Shown here: one piece after another, positions 56,294 through 63,948 of the stretch
How positions within the stretch are numbered: the stretch's first letter is position 1
Layout: each line of letters opens with the position of its first letter
Assembly: GCA_963839815.1 (NCBI GenBank)
Contig: CAWIWF010000007.1
Span: 169,266-233,265, forward strand
Reading direction: 5' to 3'
Length of the DNA stretch: 64,000 nucleotides
Source of the DNA: JACVRM01 sp963839815
GTDB taxonomy: Bacteria > Actinomycetota > Thermoleophilia > Gaiellales > Gaiellaceae
Position numbers and translations under genes: made by a program
Notes under the pieces: model-generated
The model's database searches: none
Told to the model about the DNA's origin: nothing
Seen by the model: only the letters and a program-made list of their open reading frames with translations

Positions 56294-59200
56294 ATGCCGG
56301 TCTGCCCGAGCTGCGGCCAGGACAATCCAGCAGGCTTCCGCTTCTGCGGCGCCTGCGGGGCCGCCCTGGACGCGCCGGCGCCTGAGCGTCAGGAGGAGCG
56401 GAAGGTCGTCACGGTCGTCTTCTGCGACCTCGTCGGGTCGACGGCGCACGCGGAGGGCGCCGACCCCGAGGACGTCCGCGCGCTGCTGTCGCGCTACCAC
56501 GAGCGTGTCCGGCACGAGCTCGAGCACCTCGGCGGGACGGTCGAGAAGTTCATCGGCGACGCTGTCATGGCGCTGTTCGGGGCCCCGACGGCGCACGAGG
56601 ACGACCCCGAACGGGCTGTGCGCGCCGCCCTCGCGATTCGCGACTGGGCCGACGAGGGCGGCGGCCTCCAGGTGCGCATCGGCATCACCACGGGCGAGGC
56701 GCTCGTCGCGCTCGGCGCCCGGCCCGAGCAGGGCGAGGCGATGGCCGCGGGCGACGTCGTCAACACCGCGGCTCGGCTGCAGTCGGCCGCCCCGGTCGGC
56801 GGCATCCTCGTCGACGAGACGACCTACCGGGCCACCGACCGCGCGATCGAGTACACGCAGGCGGCGCCGGTCGCGGCCAAGGGAAAGGCGGAGCCCGTCC
56901 CGGCCTGGCAGGCGGCCGGCATCCGCGCGAGCCTCGGCGTCGACGTCCTGCGCGAGGCGGCGGCCCCGCTCGTCGGGCGCGAGGCCGAGGTGGAGATGCT
57001 GCGGGGAGCGCTCGGCCGGGTGCGGCGGGAGCGCTCGACCCAGCTCGTCACGCTCGTGGGCGTGCCGGGGATCGGCAAGTCGCGGCTGGTGCTCGAGCTC
57101 CTGCGCGCGGTCGAGGCGGACGATGAACTGATCTTCTGGCGCCAGGGGCGCTCCCTGCCCTATGGCGAGGGCGTGAGCTACTGGGCGCTCGGCGAGATGG
57201 TGAAGGCGCACGCGGGGATCCTCGAGAGCGACACCGAGGACGAGACCGCGGGCAAGCTCGAGCACGCCGTCTCGGCGCTCGTCGCCGAGGAGGCAGAGGC
57301 GCGCTGGGTAACGCGGCAGCTGCGGCCGCTGGTCGGACTCGCCGCCGACGAGCGCGGGGGAGAGCAGGGCGAGGCCTTCGCGGCCTGGCGCCGCTTCTTC
57401 GAGGTGCTCGCGGAGACCTCGCCCGCCGTGCTCGTCTTCGAGGACCTCCACTGGGCCGACGACGGCCTGCTCGACTTCGTCGAGCATCTCGTCGACTGGG
57501 CCGGGGGCGTACCCCTCCTCGTCGTGTGCACGAGTCGGCCCGAGTTGCTCGCCCGCCGGCCGGGCTGGGGCGGCGGTAAACCCAACGCGGCCACGGTCTC
57601 GCTGTCGCCCCTGAGCGACGACGAGACGGCGCGGCTGCTCGCCGCGCTCATGGAGCGCGCCGTGATCCCGGCTGACGTGCAGGCGACCCTCCTCGAGCGC
57701 GCCGGCGGGAACCCGCTCTACGCCGAGGAGTTCGTGCGCATGGTCGACGAGCGGGGGCTCGGCGAGCCGGGGACGCTCGTCCTCCCCGAGTCCGTCCAGG
57801 GGATCATCGCCGCGCGGCTGGACGGGCTCGACGCCGAGGACAAGCGCCTGCTGCAGGACGCAGCGGTGCTCGGCAAGGTCTTCTGGCTCGGCGCGCTCGA
57901 ATCGCTCGGCGAGCGTGAGCGCTGGGACGCGGAGCGGCGGCTGCACGAGCTGGAACGCCGGCAGTTCGTCCGCCGCGAGCGCCGGTCGTCGGTGGCGGGC
58001 GAGACGGAGTACGCGTTCCTGCACGTGCTGGTCCGTGACGTCGCCTACGGTCAGATTCCGCGGGCGCGGCGAGCCGAGCAGCACGGTCGCGCGGGCGAGT
58101 GGCTCGCCGCACTCTCGGCCGAGCGGGCCGACGACCGCGCCGACCTGCTCGCGCACCACTATCTCGCGGCGCTCGAGTTCGCCGAGGCCGCGGGCTCGGC
58201 CGACGACGGGCTGCGGGCGCGGGCGCGGCAGGCGCTTCGGGCGGCGGGCGACCGGGCGCACTCGCTGAACGCCTTTGCCGCTGCGACTCGCTTCTACGGC
58301 CGTGCCGTCGAGCTGGCTCCAGAAGACGACCCTGACCGACCACGCCTGCTCTTCGGGCTCGGCAAGGCGCGCTTCAACGCGGAGGAGCTCGGCGGCGAGG
58401 AGCTCGAGCTCGCCCGGGACGGTCTCGTCGCGGCCGGCGACGTCGAGCGCGCTGCGGAGGCCGAGACGCTGCTCGGAGAGATCGCCTGGATGGCCGGCAG
58501 CCCGCGGCGGACGCTCGAGCAGCTCGACCGCGCCGCCGCGCTCGTCGCGGAGCGACCCGCCTCGCCGGCCAAGGCCTACGTGCTCGCCAACCGGTCGCGC
58601 TACCTGATGCTGGCAGGCCGCCAGGCCGAGGCGATCGCGGTCGGCCGGGAGGCCCTCGCGATGGCAGAGCAGCTCGAGCTCGCCGAGCTGACGGCGGCAT
58701 CGCTCAACAACATCGGCACCGCCCGCGCCGAGTCGGGCGATCCCGGCGGGGCCGACGACCTCGAGCGGGCGATTACGATTGCCGAGCCGCTCGGCTCGCA
58801 TGAAGCGGTCCGCGCGCTGATCAACCTGGGGAGCATCACCGCCAGCTTCGGAGCCCTGCGCCGGACGCGCGAGCTCCACGACCGGGCAATCGACCTCGCG
58901 CGGCGCCAGGGTCAGGCCCGCGGCGTCCGCTTCCTCGAGGCGGAGCTCACGACCAACGACCACCTGACCGGCAACTGGGAGGCCGCCCTGGCAGGCGTCG
59001 ACCGGTTTCTCGCCGAGGTCGAAGCCGGTGCGCCTCACTACATGGAGACGGCCTGCCGGAGCACCCGTGCGCTCATCCGGATCGCGCGCGGCGACGATGC
59101 CGGTGCGCTCGCAGACACGGAGCGCGGGCTCGCGCTTGCGCGCGAGCAGGTCGAGCCACAGTCGCTGCTGCCGACGCTGGCGGTGGCCGCGCTGGTCGTG

Positions 59201-59629
59201 CTCGAGACCGGCGACGTCGCAGGCGCCCACAGGCATCTCGACGAGATCGTCGCCCATCTGCCGGCGTCCGTCTCGTTCTGGGCCTTTCCAGGCCTGGTCG
59301 TCGCCGACCGGCTCGGGCGGGTGGCCGAGCTGGCCGACCTGCCCCCACGAGACGATCGCTACGGCTGGCTCGAAGCCGCGACGACGTATGTCGGCGGCGA
59401 TCGCGCCGGAGCGGCGGACGTCCTTCGCGGCATGGAGGCGCGCGCCGACGAGGCGCTCGTCCGGCTCCGCGCCGCTGAGGTCCTCGCGGCCGAGAGGGTC
59501 GGCGGGCAGAGGCGGAACGGCAGCGTGAGCAGGCGGCCCGGTTCTTCGCGAGCGTCGGGGCCACGCGCTACCTGGCGCAGGCCGAGCGGCTGCTCGCTGC
59601 GTCGGCCTGACGCGAGGAGTAATACATGA
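56294..59629 (+). CDS. Zinc-ribbon / class III nucleotide cyclase / AAA ATPase / TPR protein (paralogue 2)
   Basis: Full-length paralogue of the 51227 gene, 1111 aa as written. Zinc ribbon CPSC, CGAC at residues 4-21; cyclase domain with FCDLVGST, EKFIGDAVMALFG and VVNTAARLQ; Walker A GVPGIGKS (256-263); VFEDLHWADD; TPR-like C-terminus. The last 45 residues appear out of frame: from about 59495 another frame encodes a REQAARFFASVGATRYLAQA-type end matching paralogue 1 (ASRALVFFRSVGASRYARGA) and stopping at 59608-59610. The copies share promoter box and domain order but have clearly diverged. Confidence 0.87.
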   Translation: MPVCPSCGQDNPAGFRFCGACGAALDAPAPERQEERKVVTVVFCDLVGSTAHAEGADPEDVRALLSRYHERVRHELEHLGGTVEKFIGDAVMALFGAPTAHEDDPERAVRAALAIRDWADEGGGLQVRIGITTGEALVALGARPEQGEAMAAGDVVNTAARLQSAAPVGGILVDETTYRATDRAIEYTQAAPVAAKGKAEPVPAWQAAGIRASLGVDVLREAAAPLVGREAEVEMLRGALGRVRRERSTQLVTLVGVPGIGKSRLVLELLRAVEADDELIFWRQGRSLPYGEGVSYWALGEMVKAHAGILESDTEDETAGKLEHAVSALVAEEAEARWVTRQLRPLVGLAADERGGEQGEAFAAWRRFFEVLAETSPAVLVFEDLHWADDGLLDFVEHLVDWAGGVPLLVVCTSRPELLARRPGWGGGKPNAATVSLSPLSDDETARLLAALMERAVIPADVQATLLERAGGNPLYAEEFVRMVDERGLGEPGTLVLPESVQGIIAARLDGLDAEDKRLLQDAAVLGKVFWLGALESLGERERWDAERRLHELERRQFVRRERRSSVAGETEYAFLHVLVRDVAYGQIPRARRAEQHGRAGEWLAALSAERADDRADLLAHHYLAALEFAEAAGSADDGLRARARQALRAAGDRAHSLNAFAAATRFYGRAVELAPEDDPDRPRLLFGLGKARFNAEELGGEELELARDGLVAAGDVERAAEAETLLGEIAWMAGSPRRTLEQLDRAAALVAERPASPAKAYVLANRSRYLMLAGRQAEAIAVGREALAMAEQLELAELTAASLNNIGTARAESGDPGGADDLERAITIAEPLGSHEAVRALINLGSITASFGALRRTRELHDRAIDLARRQGQARGVRFLEAELTTNDHLTGNWEAALAGVDRFLAEVEAGAPHYMETACRSTRALIRIARGDDAGALADTERGLALAREQVEPQSLLPTLAVAALVVLETGDVAGAHRHLDEIVAHLPASVSFWAFPGLVVADRLGRVAELADLPPRDDRYGWLEAATTYVGGDRAGAADVLRGMEARADEALVRLRAAEVLAAERVGGQRRNGSVSRRPGSSRASGPRATWRRPSGCSLRRPDARSNT

Positions 59630-59654
59630 ACAGATGCGCATGCGTTGCTAAGCT
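59621..59654 (+). promoter_or_regulatory. ArsR/SmtB-type operator overlapping the arsR promoter
   Basis: AATACATGAACA (59621-59632), 2-bp spacer, TGCGCATGCGTT (59635-59646): an imperfect 12-2-12 dyad (8 of 12 positions pair) with the ATGAACA half typical of SmtB/CzrA operators. The TAAGCT -10 box (59649-59654) follows and ends 6 nt before the GTG, so bound repressor would block the promoter. Confidence 0.65.
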
Positions 59655-59660
59655 GCGCGT

Positions 59661-60038
59661 GTGCCACACCCCTCCGAGCACCAGTCGGCCTCCACACCCC
59701 TCGGGCCCGGGGAGGCAGAGGCGCTCGCCGAGGCGATGCGCGCCTTCGGCGCAGGCAGCAGGCTCCGGTTGCTCTGGGCGATGCTCGCCGGCGAGCAGAG
59801 CGTGGAGGAGCTGGTCGCCGCAACGGGGCTCGCGCAGAGTGCCGCCTCTCAGCAGCTCCGGCTGCTGCGGCAGGGGCGGCTCGTCGCCGTTCGCCGTGAT
59901 GGCCGGCACGCGTACTACCGCCTCCACGATCACCACGTTGCCGAGCTGCTGGCGGCGATCCGTCACCACCACGAGCACGTGAGCCCGGGCGAGGCGCTGC
60001 TGCCGCCGGCTCCCGAGCCGGTCGAGGCGGAGCGGTGA
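59661..60038 (+). CDS. ArsR/SmtB family metal-responsive repressor
   Basis: Winged-helix repressor of 125 aa. The recognition helix region is LVAATGLAQSAASQQLRLLRQGRLV, followed by the wing RRDGRHAYYRL. The C-terminal HDHHVAELLAAIRHHHEHV has the Asp/His arrangement of the alpha5 metal site used by SmtB/CzrA-type Zn/Co sensors. It overlaps the CDF exporter gene by GTGA, and an operator-like dyad lies on its promoter, giving a self-contained metal-efflux switch. Confidence 0.9.
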   Translation: MPHPSEHQSASTPLGPGEAEALAEAMRAFGAGSRLRLLWAMLAGEQSVEELVAATGLAQSAASQQLRLLRQGRLVAVRRDGRHAYYRLHDHHVAELLAAIRHHHEHVSPGEALLPPAPEPVEAER

Positions 60039-60750
60039 GCGGCCACGTCCAGGCCGACGAGCCCGCCGCCCACGGGCACGGCCACTCGCACGGGCACGGG
60101 CAGGGCACGGGCATGGGCATGGCCACGGGCACGTGCACGGCACGATCGACCCGTCGATCCTCCGCTCGCGCGCCGGCGTCCGCGCCGTCCTGATCAGCCT
60201 CGGCGTGCTCGGGCTGACGGCGGTCGTCCAGGCGCTCGTCTTCGTGCTCTCCGGAAGCGTCGCGCTCCTCGCCGACCTGATCCACAACGCCGGCGACGCG
60301 CTCACGGCCCTTCCCGTCGGGCTGGCGTTCCTGCTCCGCAGCGTCCGTGCCGAGCGGTGGGCTGGCTACGCCGTCGTCTTCGCCATCTTCGCCTCTGCGT
60401 GCGTGGCGCTGTACGAGACCGTGCACCGGCTGATCGATCCGCGTGACCTCGACCACCTCTGGGCGCTGGCGGCGGCCGGTGCGGTCGGGTACCTCGGCAA
60501 CGAGGTCGCCGCGCGCGTGCGGCTGCGTGCGGGCCGGAAGCTCGACAGCGCGGCACTCATCGCCGACGGTCAGCACGCGCGGGTCGATGCGTTCGTCAGC
60601 CTCGGCGTGATCGCGAGCGCCGCGGTCGTCGCGCTCGGGCTCCAGCTGGCCGACCCGCTGATCGGGCTTGCGATCACGCTCGTCATCCTCCGCATCACCT
60701 GGGACTCCTGGAACACCGTCCGCGGCGAGCTGCGGCTCGATCGGACTGCG
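60035..60750 (+). CDS. CDF cation efflux transporter, short form (frameshifted)
   Basis: Cation diffusion facilitator, probably zinc/cobalt export. The GTG at 60035 starts a His-rich N-terminus (HGHGHSHGHG), then the frame shifts near 60103; the second frame continues the His/Gly run and encodes the membrane domain with SGSVALLADLIHNAGDALTALP and LIADGQHARVDAFVSLGVIA, the usual His/Asp metal sites, and about six helices. The usual C-terminal cytoplasmic domain is missing, and the open frame runs into the next gene, so the natural stop may also be lost. The end given is approximate. Confidence 0.8.
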
Positions 60751-60751
60751 G

Positions 60752-61369
60752 ACGGGATCGTCATTCGCGACGCCGCCAGGTACGACCGGCGCATGCGGTC
60801 GCGGACGGGCGACCGCGAGGACGCTTTCCGGCGAGGAGCTCGTCGAACTGGCCGGGATCGAGCCCGGGGAGGACGTCGTCGACGTCGGCTGCGGCACCGG
60901 CAGCCTGGCGCTCGCCGCCAAGCGCCGCGCCGGCGCGGGCGGCATCGTGCGGGGCGTCGATCCTTCGCCGGAGATGGTCGATCGGGCCGCGCGGAAGGCC
61001 AGCCGCCAGGGTCTCGAGGTCGAGTTCGTCAAGGGAATCGCCCAGGAGCTGCCGTTCGCCGACGACAGCGCCGACGTCGTGCTCGCCTCGCTCGTGCTGC
61101 ACGAGCTGCCCGAGGCGGGGCGGCAGCGCGCGTTCGCCGAGGCGCGCAGGGTGCTCCGTCCGGGCGGGAGGCTCCTCGTCGTCGAGCTCGACCAGGCCGC
61201 GGGCAGCGACGGCCGGGCTCCGCACTCGCACGGGCACTTCGACCTCGACGCGGTGCTCGAGCAGGTGAGCGCGACGGGGTTCAGGCAGCGTGAGAGCAAC
61301 GCCGTGCAGTTTCGGCTCCGCGACTTCGAGCAGCTGCGTGCTGTCCTCTTCACCGTCCGCGAGAGCTAG
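60752..61369 (+). CDS. UbiE-like SAM-dependent methyltransferase (frameshifted)
   Basis: Class I methyltransferase of about 200 aa. The N-terminal IRDAARYDRRMRSR is in the CDF frame; the frame changes near 60826 and continues ELAGIEPGEDVVDVGCGTGSLAL (motif I), VRGVDPSPEMVDRAARKA, ELPFADDSADVVLASLVLHELP and RVLRPGGRLLVVELD to the TAG at 61367. No clear start codon; the apparent fusion to the transporter is likely an error. Similar methyltransferases often neighbour ArsR genes, but the substrate is unknown. Confidence 0.75.
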   Translation, partial: TGSSFATPPGTTGACGRGRATARTLSGEELVELAGIEPGEDVVDVGCGTGSLALAAKRRAGAGGIVRGVDPSPEMVDRAARKASRQGLEVEFVKGIAQELPFADDSADVVLASLVLHELPEAGRQRAFAEARRVLRPGGRLLVVELDQAAGSDGRAPHSHGHFDLDAVLEQVSATGFRQRESNAVQFRLRDFEQLRAVLFTVRES

Positions 61370-61425
61370 CCCGCGAAGGAGCAGTGTCAGCCCACGACAG
61401 TGTTGGCGTGGCGCCTCGGTTCCAC

Positions 61426-61452
61426 GCGCTTGTAACAGTCTGTTGCAAGCGC
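61426..61452. promoter_or_regulatory. 12-bp-arm inverted repeat upstream of the two-component genes
   Basis: GCGCTTGTAACA (61426-61437), GTC, TGTTGCAAGCGC (61441-61452), one mismatch. It could be a repressor operator or a hairpin ending the methyltransferase transcript. Confidence 0.5.
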
Positions 61453-61534
61453 GACTCGTGAGCGTCTCGCGATCCTCGTCGCCGGTTCCCCGCGCTGGCG
61501 TCCGGGTGCCCGGGGCGCATCCGGAGAGTAGAGG

Positions 61535-61567
61535 CTCTCATCTGACTCTCATCCGGCGAGCGACAAT
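61535..61567 (+). promoter_or_regulatory. OmpR-type direct repeats and -10 box of the response regulator
   Basis: CTCTCATC at 61535-61542 and again at 61546-61553, 11-bp period, cover the expected -35 position of the GACAAT -10 box (61562-61567), which ends 6 nt before the GTG. This is the usual layout for autoactivation by an OmpR/PhoB-family regulator. Confidence 0.6.
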
Positions 61568-61573
61568 GGGTGC

Positions 61574-62249
61574 GTGCGGGTGCTCGTCGTCGAGGACGAG
61601 GTCAAGCTGGCCGCGCTCCTGCGCCGCGGGCTGACCGAGGAGGCCTACGCCGCCGACGTGGCGCGCTCCGGCGAGGATGCGCTCTGGATGGCGCAGGCGG
61701 CCGAGTACGACGCCATCGTTCTCGACCTGATGCTGCCGGGCATCGACGGCCTCGAGGTCTGCCGCCGGCTGCGCGCCGAGGGTCTGGGCGCCGGTGCTGA
61801 TGCTGACGGCGCGCGACGCGCTCGCCGACCGGATCGGCGGGCTCGACGCCGGAGCCGACGACTACCTGACGAAGCCGTTCGCGTTCGCCGAGCTGCTCGC
61901 GCGGCTGCGGGCGCTCGTTCGCCGCGGCGCGCCGGAGCGGCCGGCCGTGCTGGCGGTCGGTGACCTCCGGCTCGATCCCGCCCGCCGCGAGGTTCGCCGC
62001 GGCGAGACGCCGATCGAGCTGTCCGCGAAGGAGTTCGCTCTGCTCGAGACCTTCATGCGCCGCCCCGGGCGCGTGCTCTCTCGCTACGAGCTGCTCGAGC
62101 ACGCGTGGGACTACGGCTACGAGAACCGCTCCAACGTGGTCGACGTCTACGTGCGCTACCTGCGCGAGAAGATCGACCGGCCGTTCGGCCGCGCCACGCT
62201 GGAGACGGTGCGCGGCGCCGGCTACCGGCTGCGGGAGGACGCGACGTGA
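61574..62249 (+). CDS. OmpR/PhoB-family response regulator (one frameshift)
   Basis: Two-component regulator of about 225 aa. Receiver: VLVVEDEVKL, phosphoacceptor Asp51 in IVLDLMLPGIDGLEVC, Thr in LMLTARD, Lys in DYLTKPFAFAELLARL. Effector: winged helix with LSAKEFALLETFMRRPGRVLSR and NVVDVYVRYLREKID, RGAGYRL. The frame changes near 61790 (GGCGCCGGTGCTG), one base short. The stop overlaps the kinase start (GTGA). Direct repeats at its promoter suggest autoregulation. Confidence 0.9.
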
Positions 62250-63612
62250 CCCGGCTGCCGCTGCGGGTCCGCCTGACGCTCGTCTTCGCGCTCGCCATGG
62301 CGCTGCTCCTGGGCGGGATCGGCGCCACGCTCTACTTCCGTCTCGGCTCAACCCTGGACGAGCAGATCGACCTCGGCCTCGCCGCCCGGCTCGACGATCT
62401 GGCCAGGGCTGTGCGCGGCGAGGGTGCGGGCCTCTCCGAAGGGGCGATCCTGGCGGAGAGCGACGAGACCTTTGCGCAGGTGCTGGGGCCCGCCGGGGAG
62501 GTGCTCGACGCCTCTCCCGGCCTGCCTGACGAGCCGCTCCTCGACCGGGAGCAGCTCGAGCGGGCGCGCCGGGACACGCTCGAGGTCGACCGCGGCCCGA
62601 TCGCAGGCTTCGACGACGACCGCGTCCGCCTGCTCGCGACGCCGGTGGCACGTGACGCGGAGACACTGGTCGTGGTCACCGGCGCCTCGCTCGAGGACCG
62701 CGACGACGCGCTCGGCTCGCTGCGCAACCAGCTGCTCGTCGGCGGGCCGCTCGCGCTGGGGCTGGCCTCGCTCGCTGCCTACCTGCTCGCGGCTGCCGCG
62801 CTGCGGCCCGTCGAGGCGATGCGCATCCGCGCAGCCGAGATCTCGGCCCGCGCGCCCGGCCTGCGGCTGCCCGAGTCCGAGCGCGACGACGAGATTGCCC
62901 GCCTGGCGAGGACCCTCAACCAGATGCTGGAACGCCTCGAGGAGGCATTCGCCCGCGAGCGGCGCTTCGTCGCCGAGGCGAGCCACGAGCTGCGCACGCC
63001 GCTCGCCTCGCTCAAGGCGGAGCTCGACCTGGCGCTGCGGCGGCCGCGGACGCCCCAGGAGCTCGAGGCCGCGCTCGTCTCGGCCGCCGAGGAGACCGAC
63101 CGGCTGACGCTGCTCGCCGAGGATCTGCTCCTGCTCGCACGCTCCGACGAGGGGGCCCTCTCGATCGAGACGGCGCCGATCGCAGCCGGCGAGCTGCTCG
63201 AGACGGTGGCGCGGCGCTTCCGGGCTCGCGCCGAGGACGCGGGCCGCTCGGTCGTGGTCACGGCGACGGGGCCGTGACGATCGAGGGCGACCGGCTGCGG
63301 CTCGAGCAGGCGCTTGGCAACCTCGTCGACAATGCGCTGCGACATGGGGCGGGAGGCATCGCCGTCGGCGCCTCGGCCGGGGACAGCGAGGCCTCGCTGT
63401 GGGTCGAGGACGAGGGCGAGGGCTTTCCCGGCGGCTTCACGGCGCGCGCCTTCGAGCGATTCACCCGCGGCCGCGAGGCTCGCAGCGCGGGGGAAGGGGC
63501 GGGCCTCGGCCTCGCGCTCGTGGACGCGATCGCACGTGCGCACGGCGGCCGCGCGAGCGCCGGCGAGGGGCCCGGCGCGCGCGTGACTCTCTCGCTGCCC
63601 CGGCGGGCATAG
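62246..63612 (+). CDS. Sensor histidine kinase (one frameshift)
   Basis: Membrane kinase of about 455 aa, partner of the preceding regulator. First membrane helix about residues 9-31, extracytoplasmic sensor domain to about 150, second helix 155-180, HAMP linker, then the H-box with His247 in ASHELRTPLASLKAELD. The ATP-binding domain crosses a frame change at 63270-63277, where the first frame stops at TGA; the second frame carries EQALGNLVDNALRHG (N box), VEDEGEGFPGGF (G1), ARSAGEGAGLGLALV (G2). The signal is unknown. Confidence 0.9.
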
Positions 63613-63615
63613 GCT
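63610..63615 (+). promoter_or_regulatory. -10 box for the last ORF
   Basis: TAGGCT ends exactly 6 nt before the GTG at 63622, overlapping the kinase stop. Confidence 0.5.
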
Positions 63616-63621
63616 GAGGGA

Positions 63622-63948
63622 GTGAGCAGCGGCGACCGCGGCAGGCCGTCTCCCGAACGGCGTGTGTTCTGGTTCGGGGACGTCCGGGTGCGGGCGGCCG
63701 AGGCGTCTGGCCCGACTGGCTCCATCCACGTCGTCGCGCTTGCGGACTGCGATGAGTGGGGGTTCCGTGAGTCGGCCACCGCCACCCTCGCCGGGGCGGG
63801 CTGGGCGGTTGACTCGTTCGGGACGATCCAGCGCTTTTGCGTCGAGCGACTCCCCACCAGGCGCGGTGGCCGGTCGCCGACGGAGCTCGCCGTCGAGGCC
63901 GGCCGACGCGGCCGGCCCGTCATCGGCATCTTCACGCCGTCGTCCTGA
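63622..63948 (+). CDS. Hypothetical protein
   Basis: A 108-residue ORF not recognised. It has a basic N-terminus, a central SIHVVALADCDEWGFRESATATLAGAG segment and an Ile-rich end (GRPVIGIFTPSS), with two Cys. The start codon fits the leaderless -10 spacing, which supports it being expressed. Nothing more can be inferred; the remaining 52 bases of the window show no feature. Confidence 0.5.
   Translation: MSSGDRGRPSPERRVFWFGDVRVRAAEASGPTGSIHVVALADCDEWGFRESATATLAGAGWAVDSFGTIQRFCVERLPTRRGGRSPTELAVEAGRRGRPVIGIFTPSS

Noticed and set aside
55970..59641. 1223-residue open frame on the minus strand
   Set aside because: Antisense to the second cyclase-AAA gene, which has complete conserved domains on the plus strand.
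60133..61293. Apparent fusion of CDF transporter and methyltransferase
   Set aside because: The open frame leaves methyltransferase sequence after about 60826, while the conserved motif I continues in another frame; a frameshift is the simpler reading.
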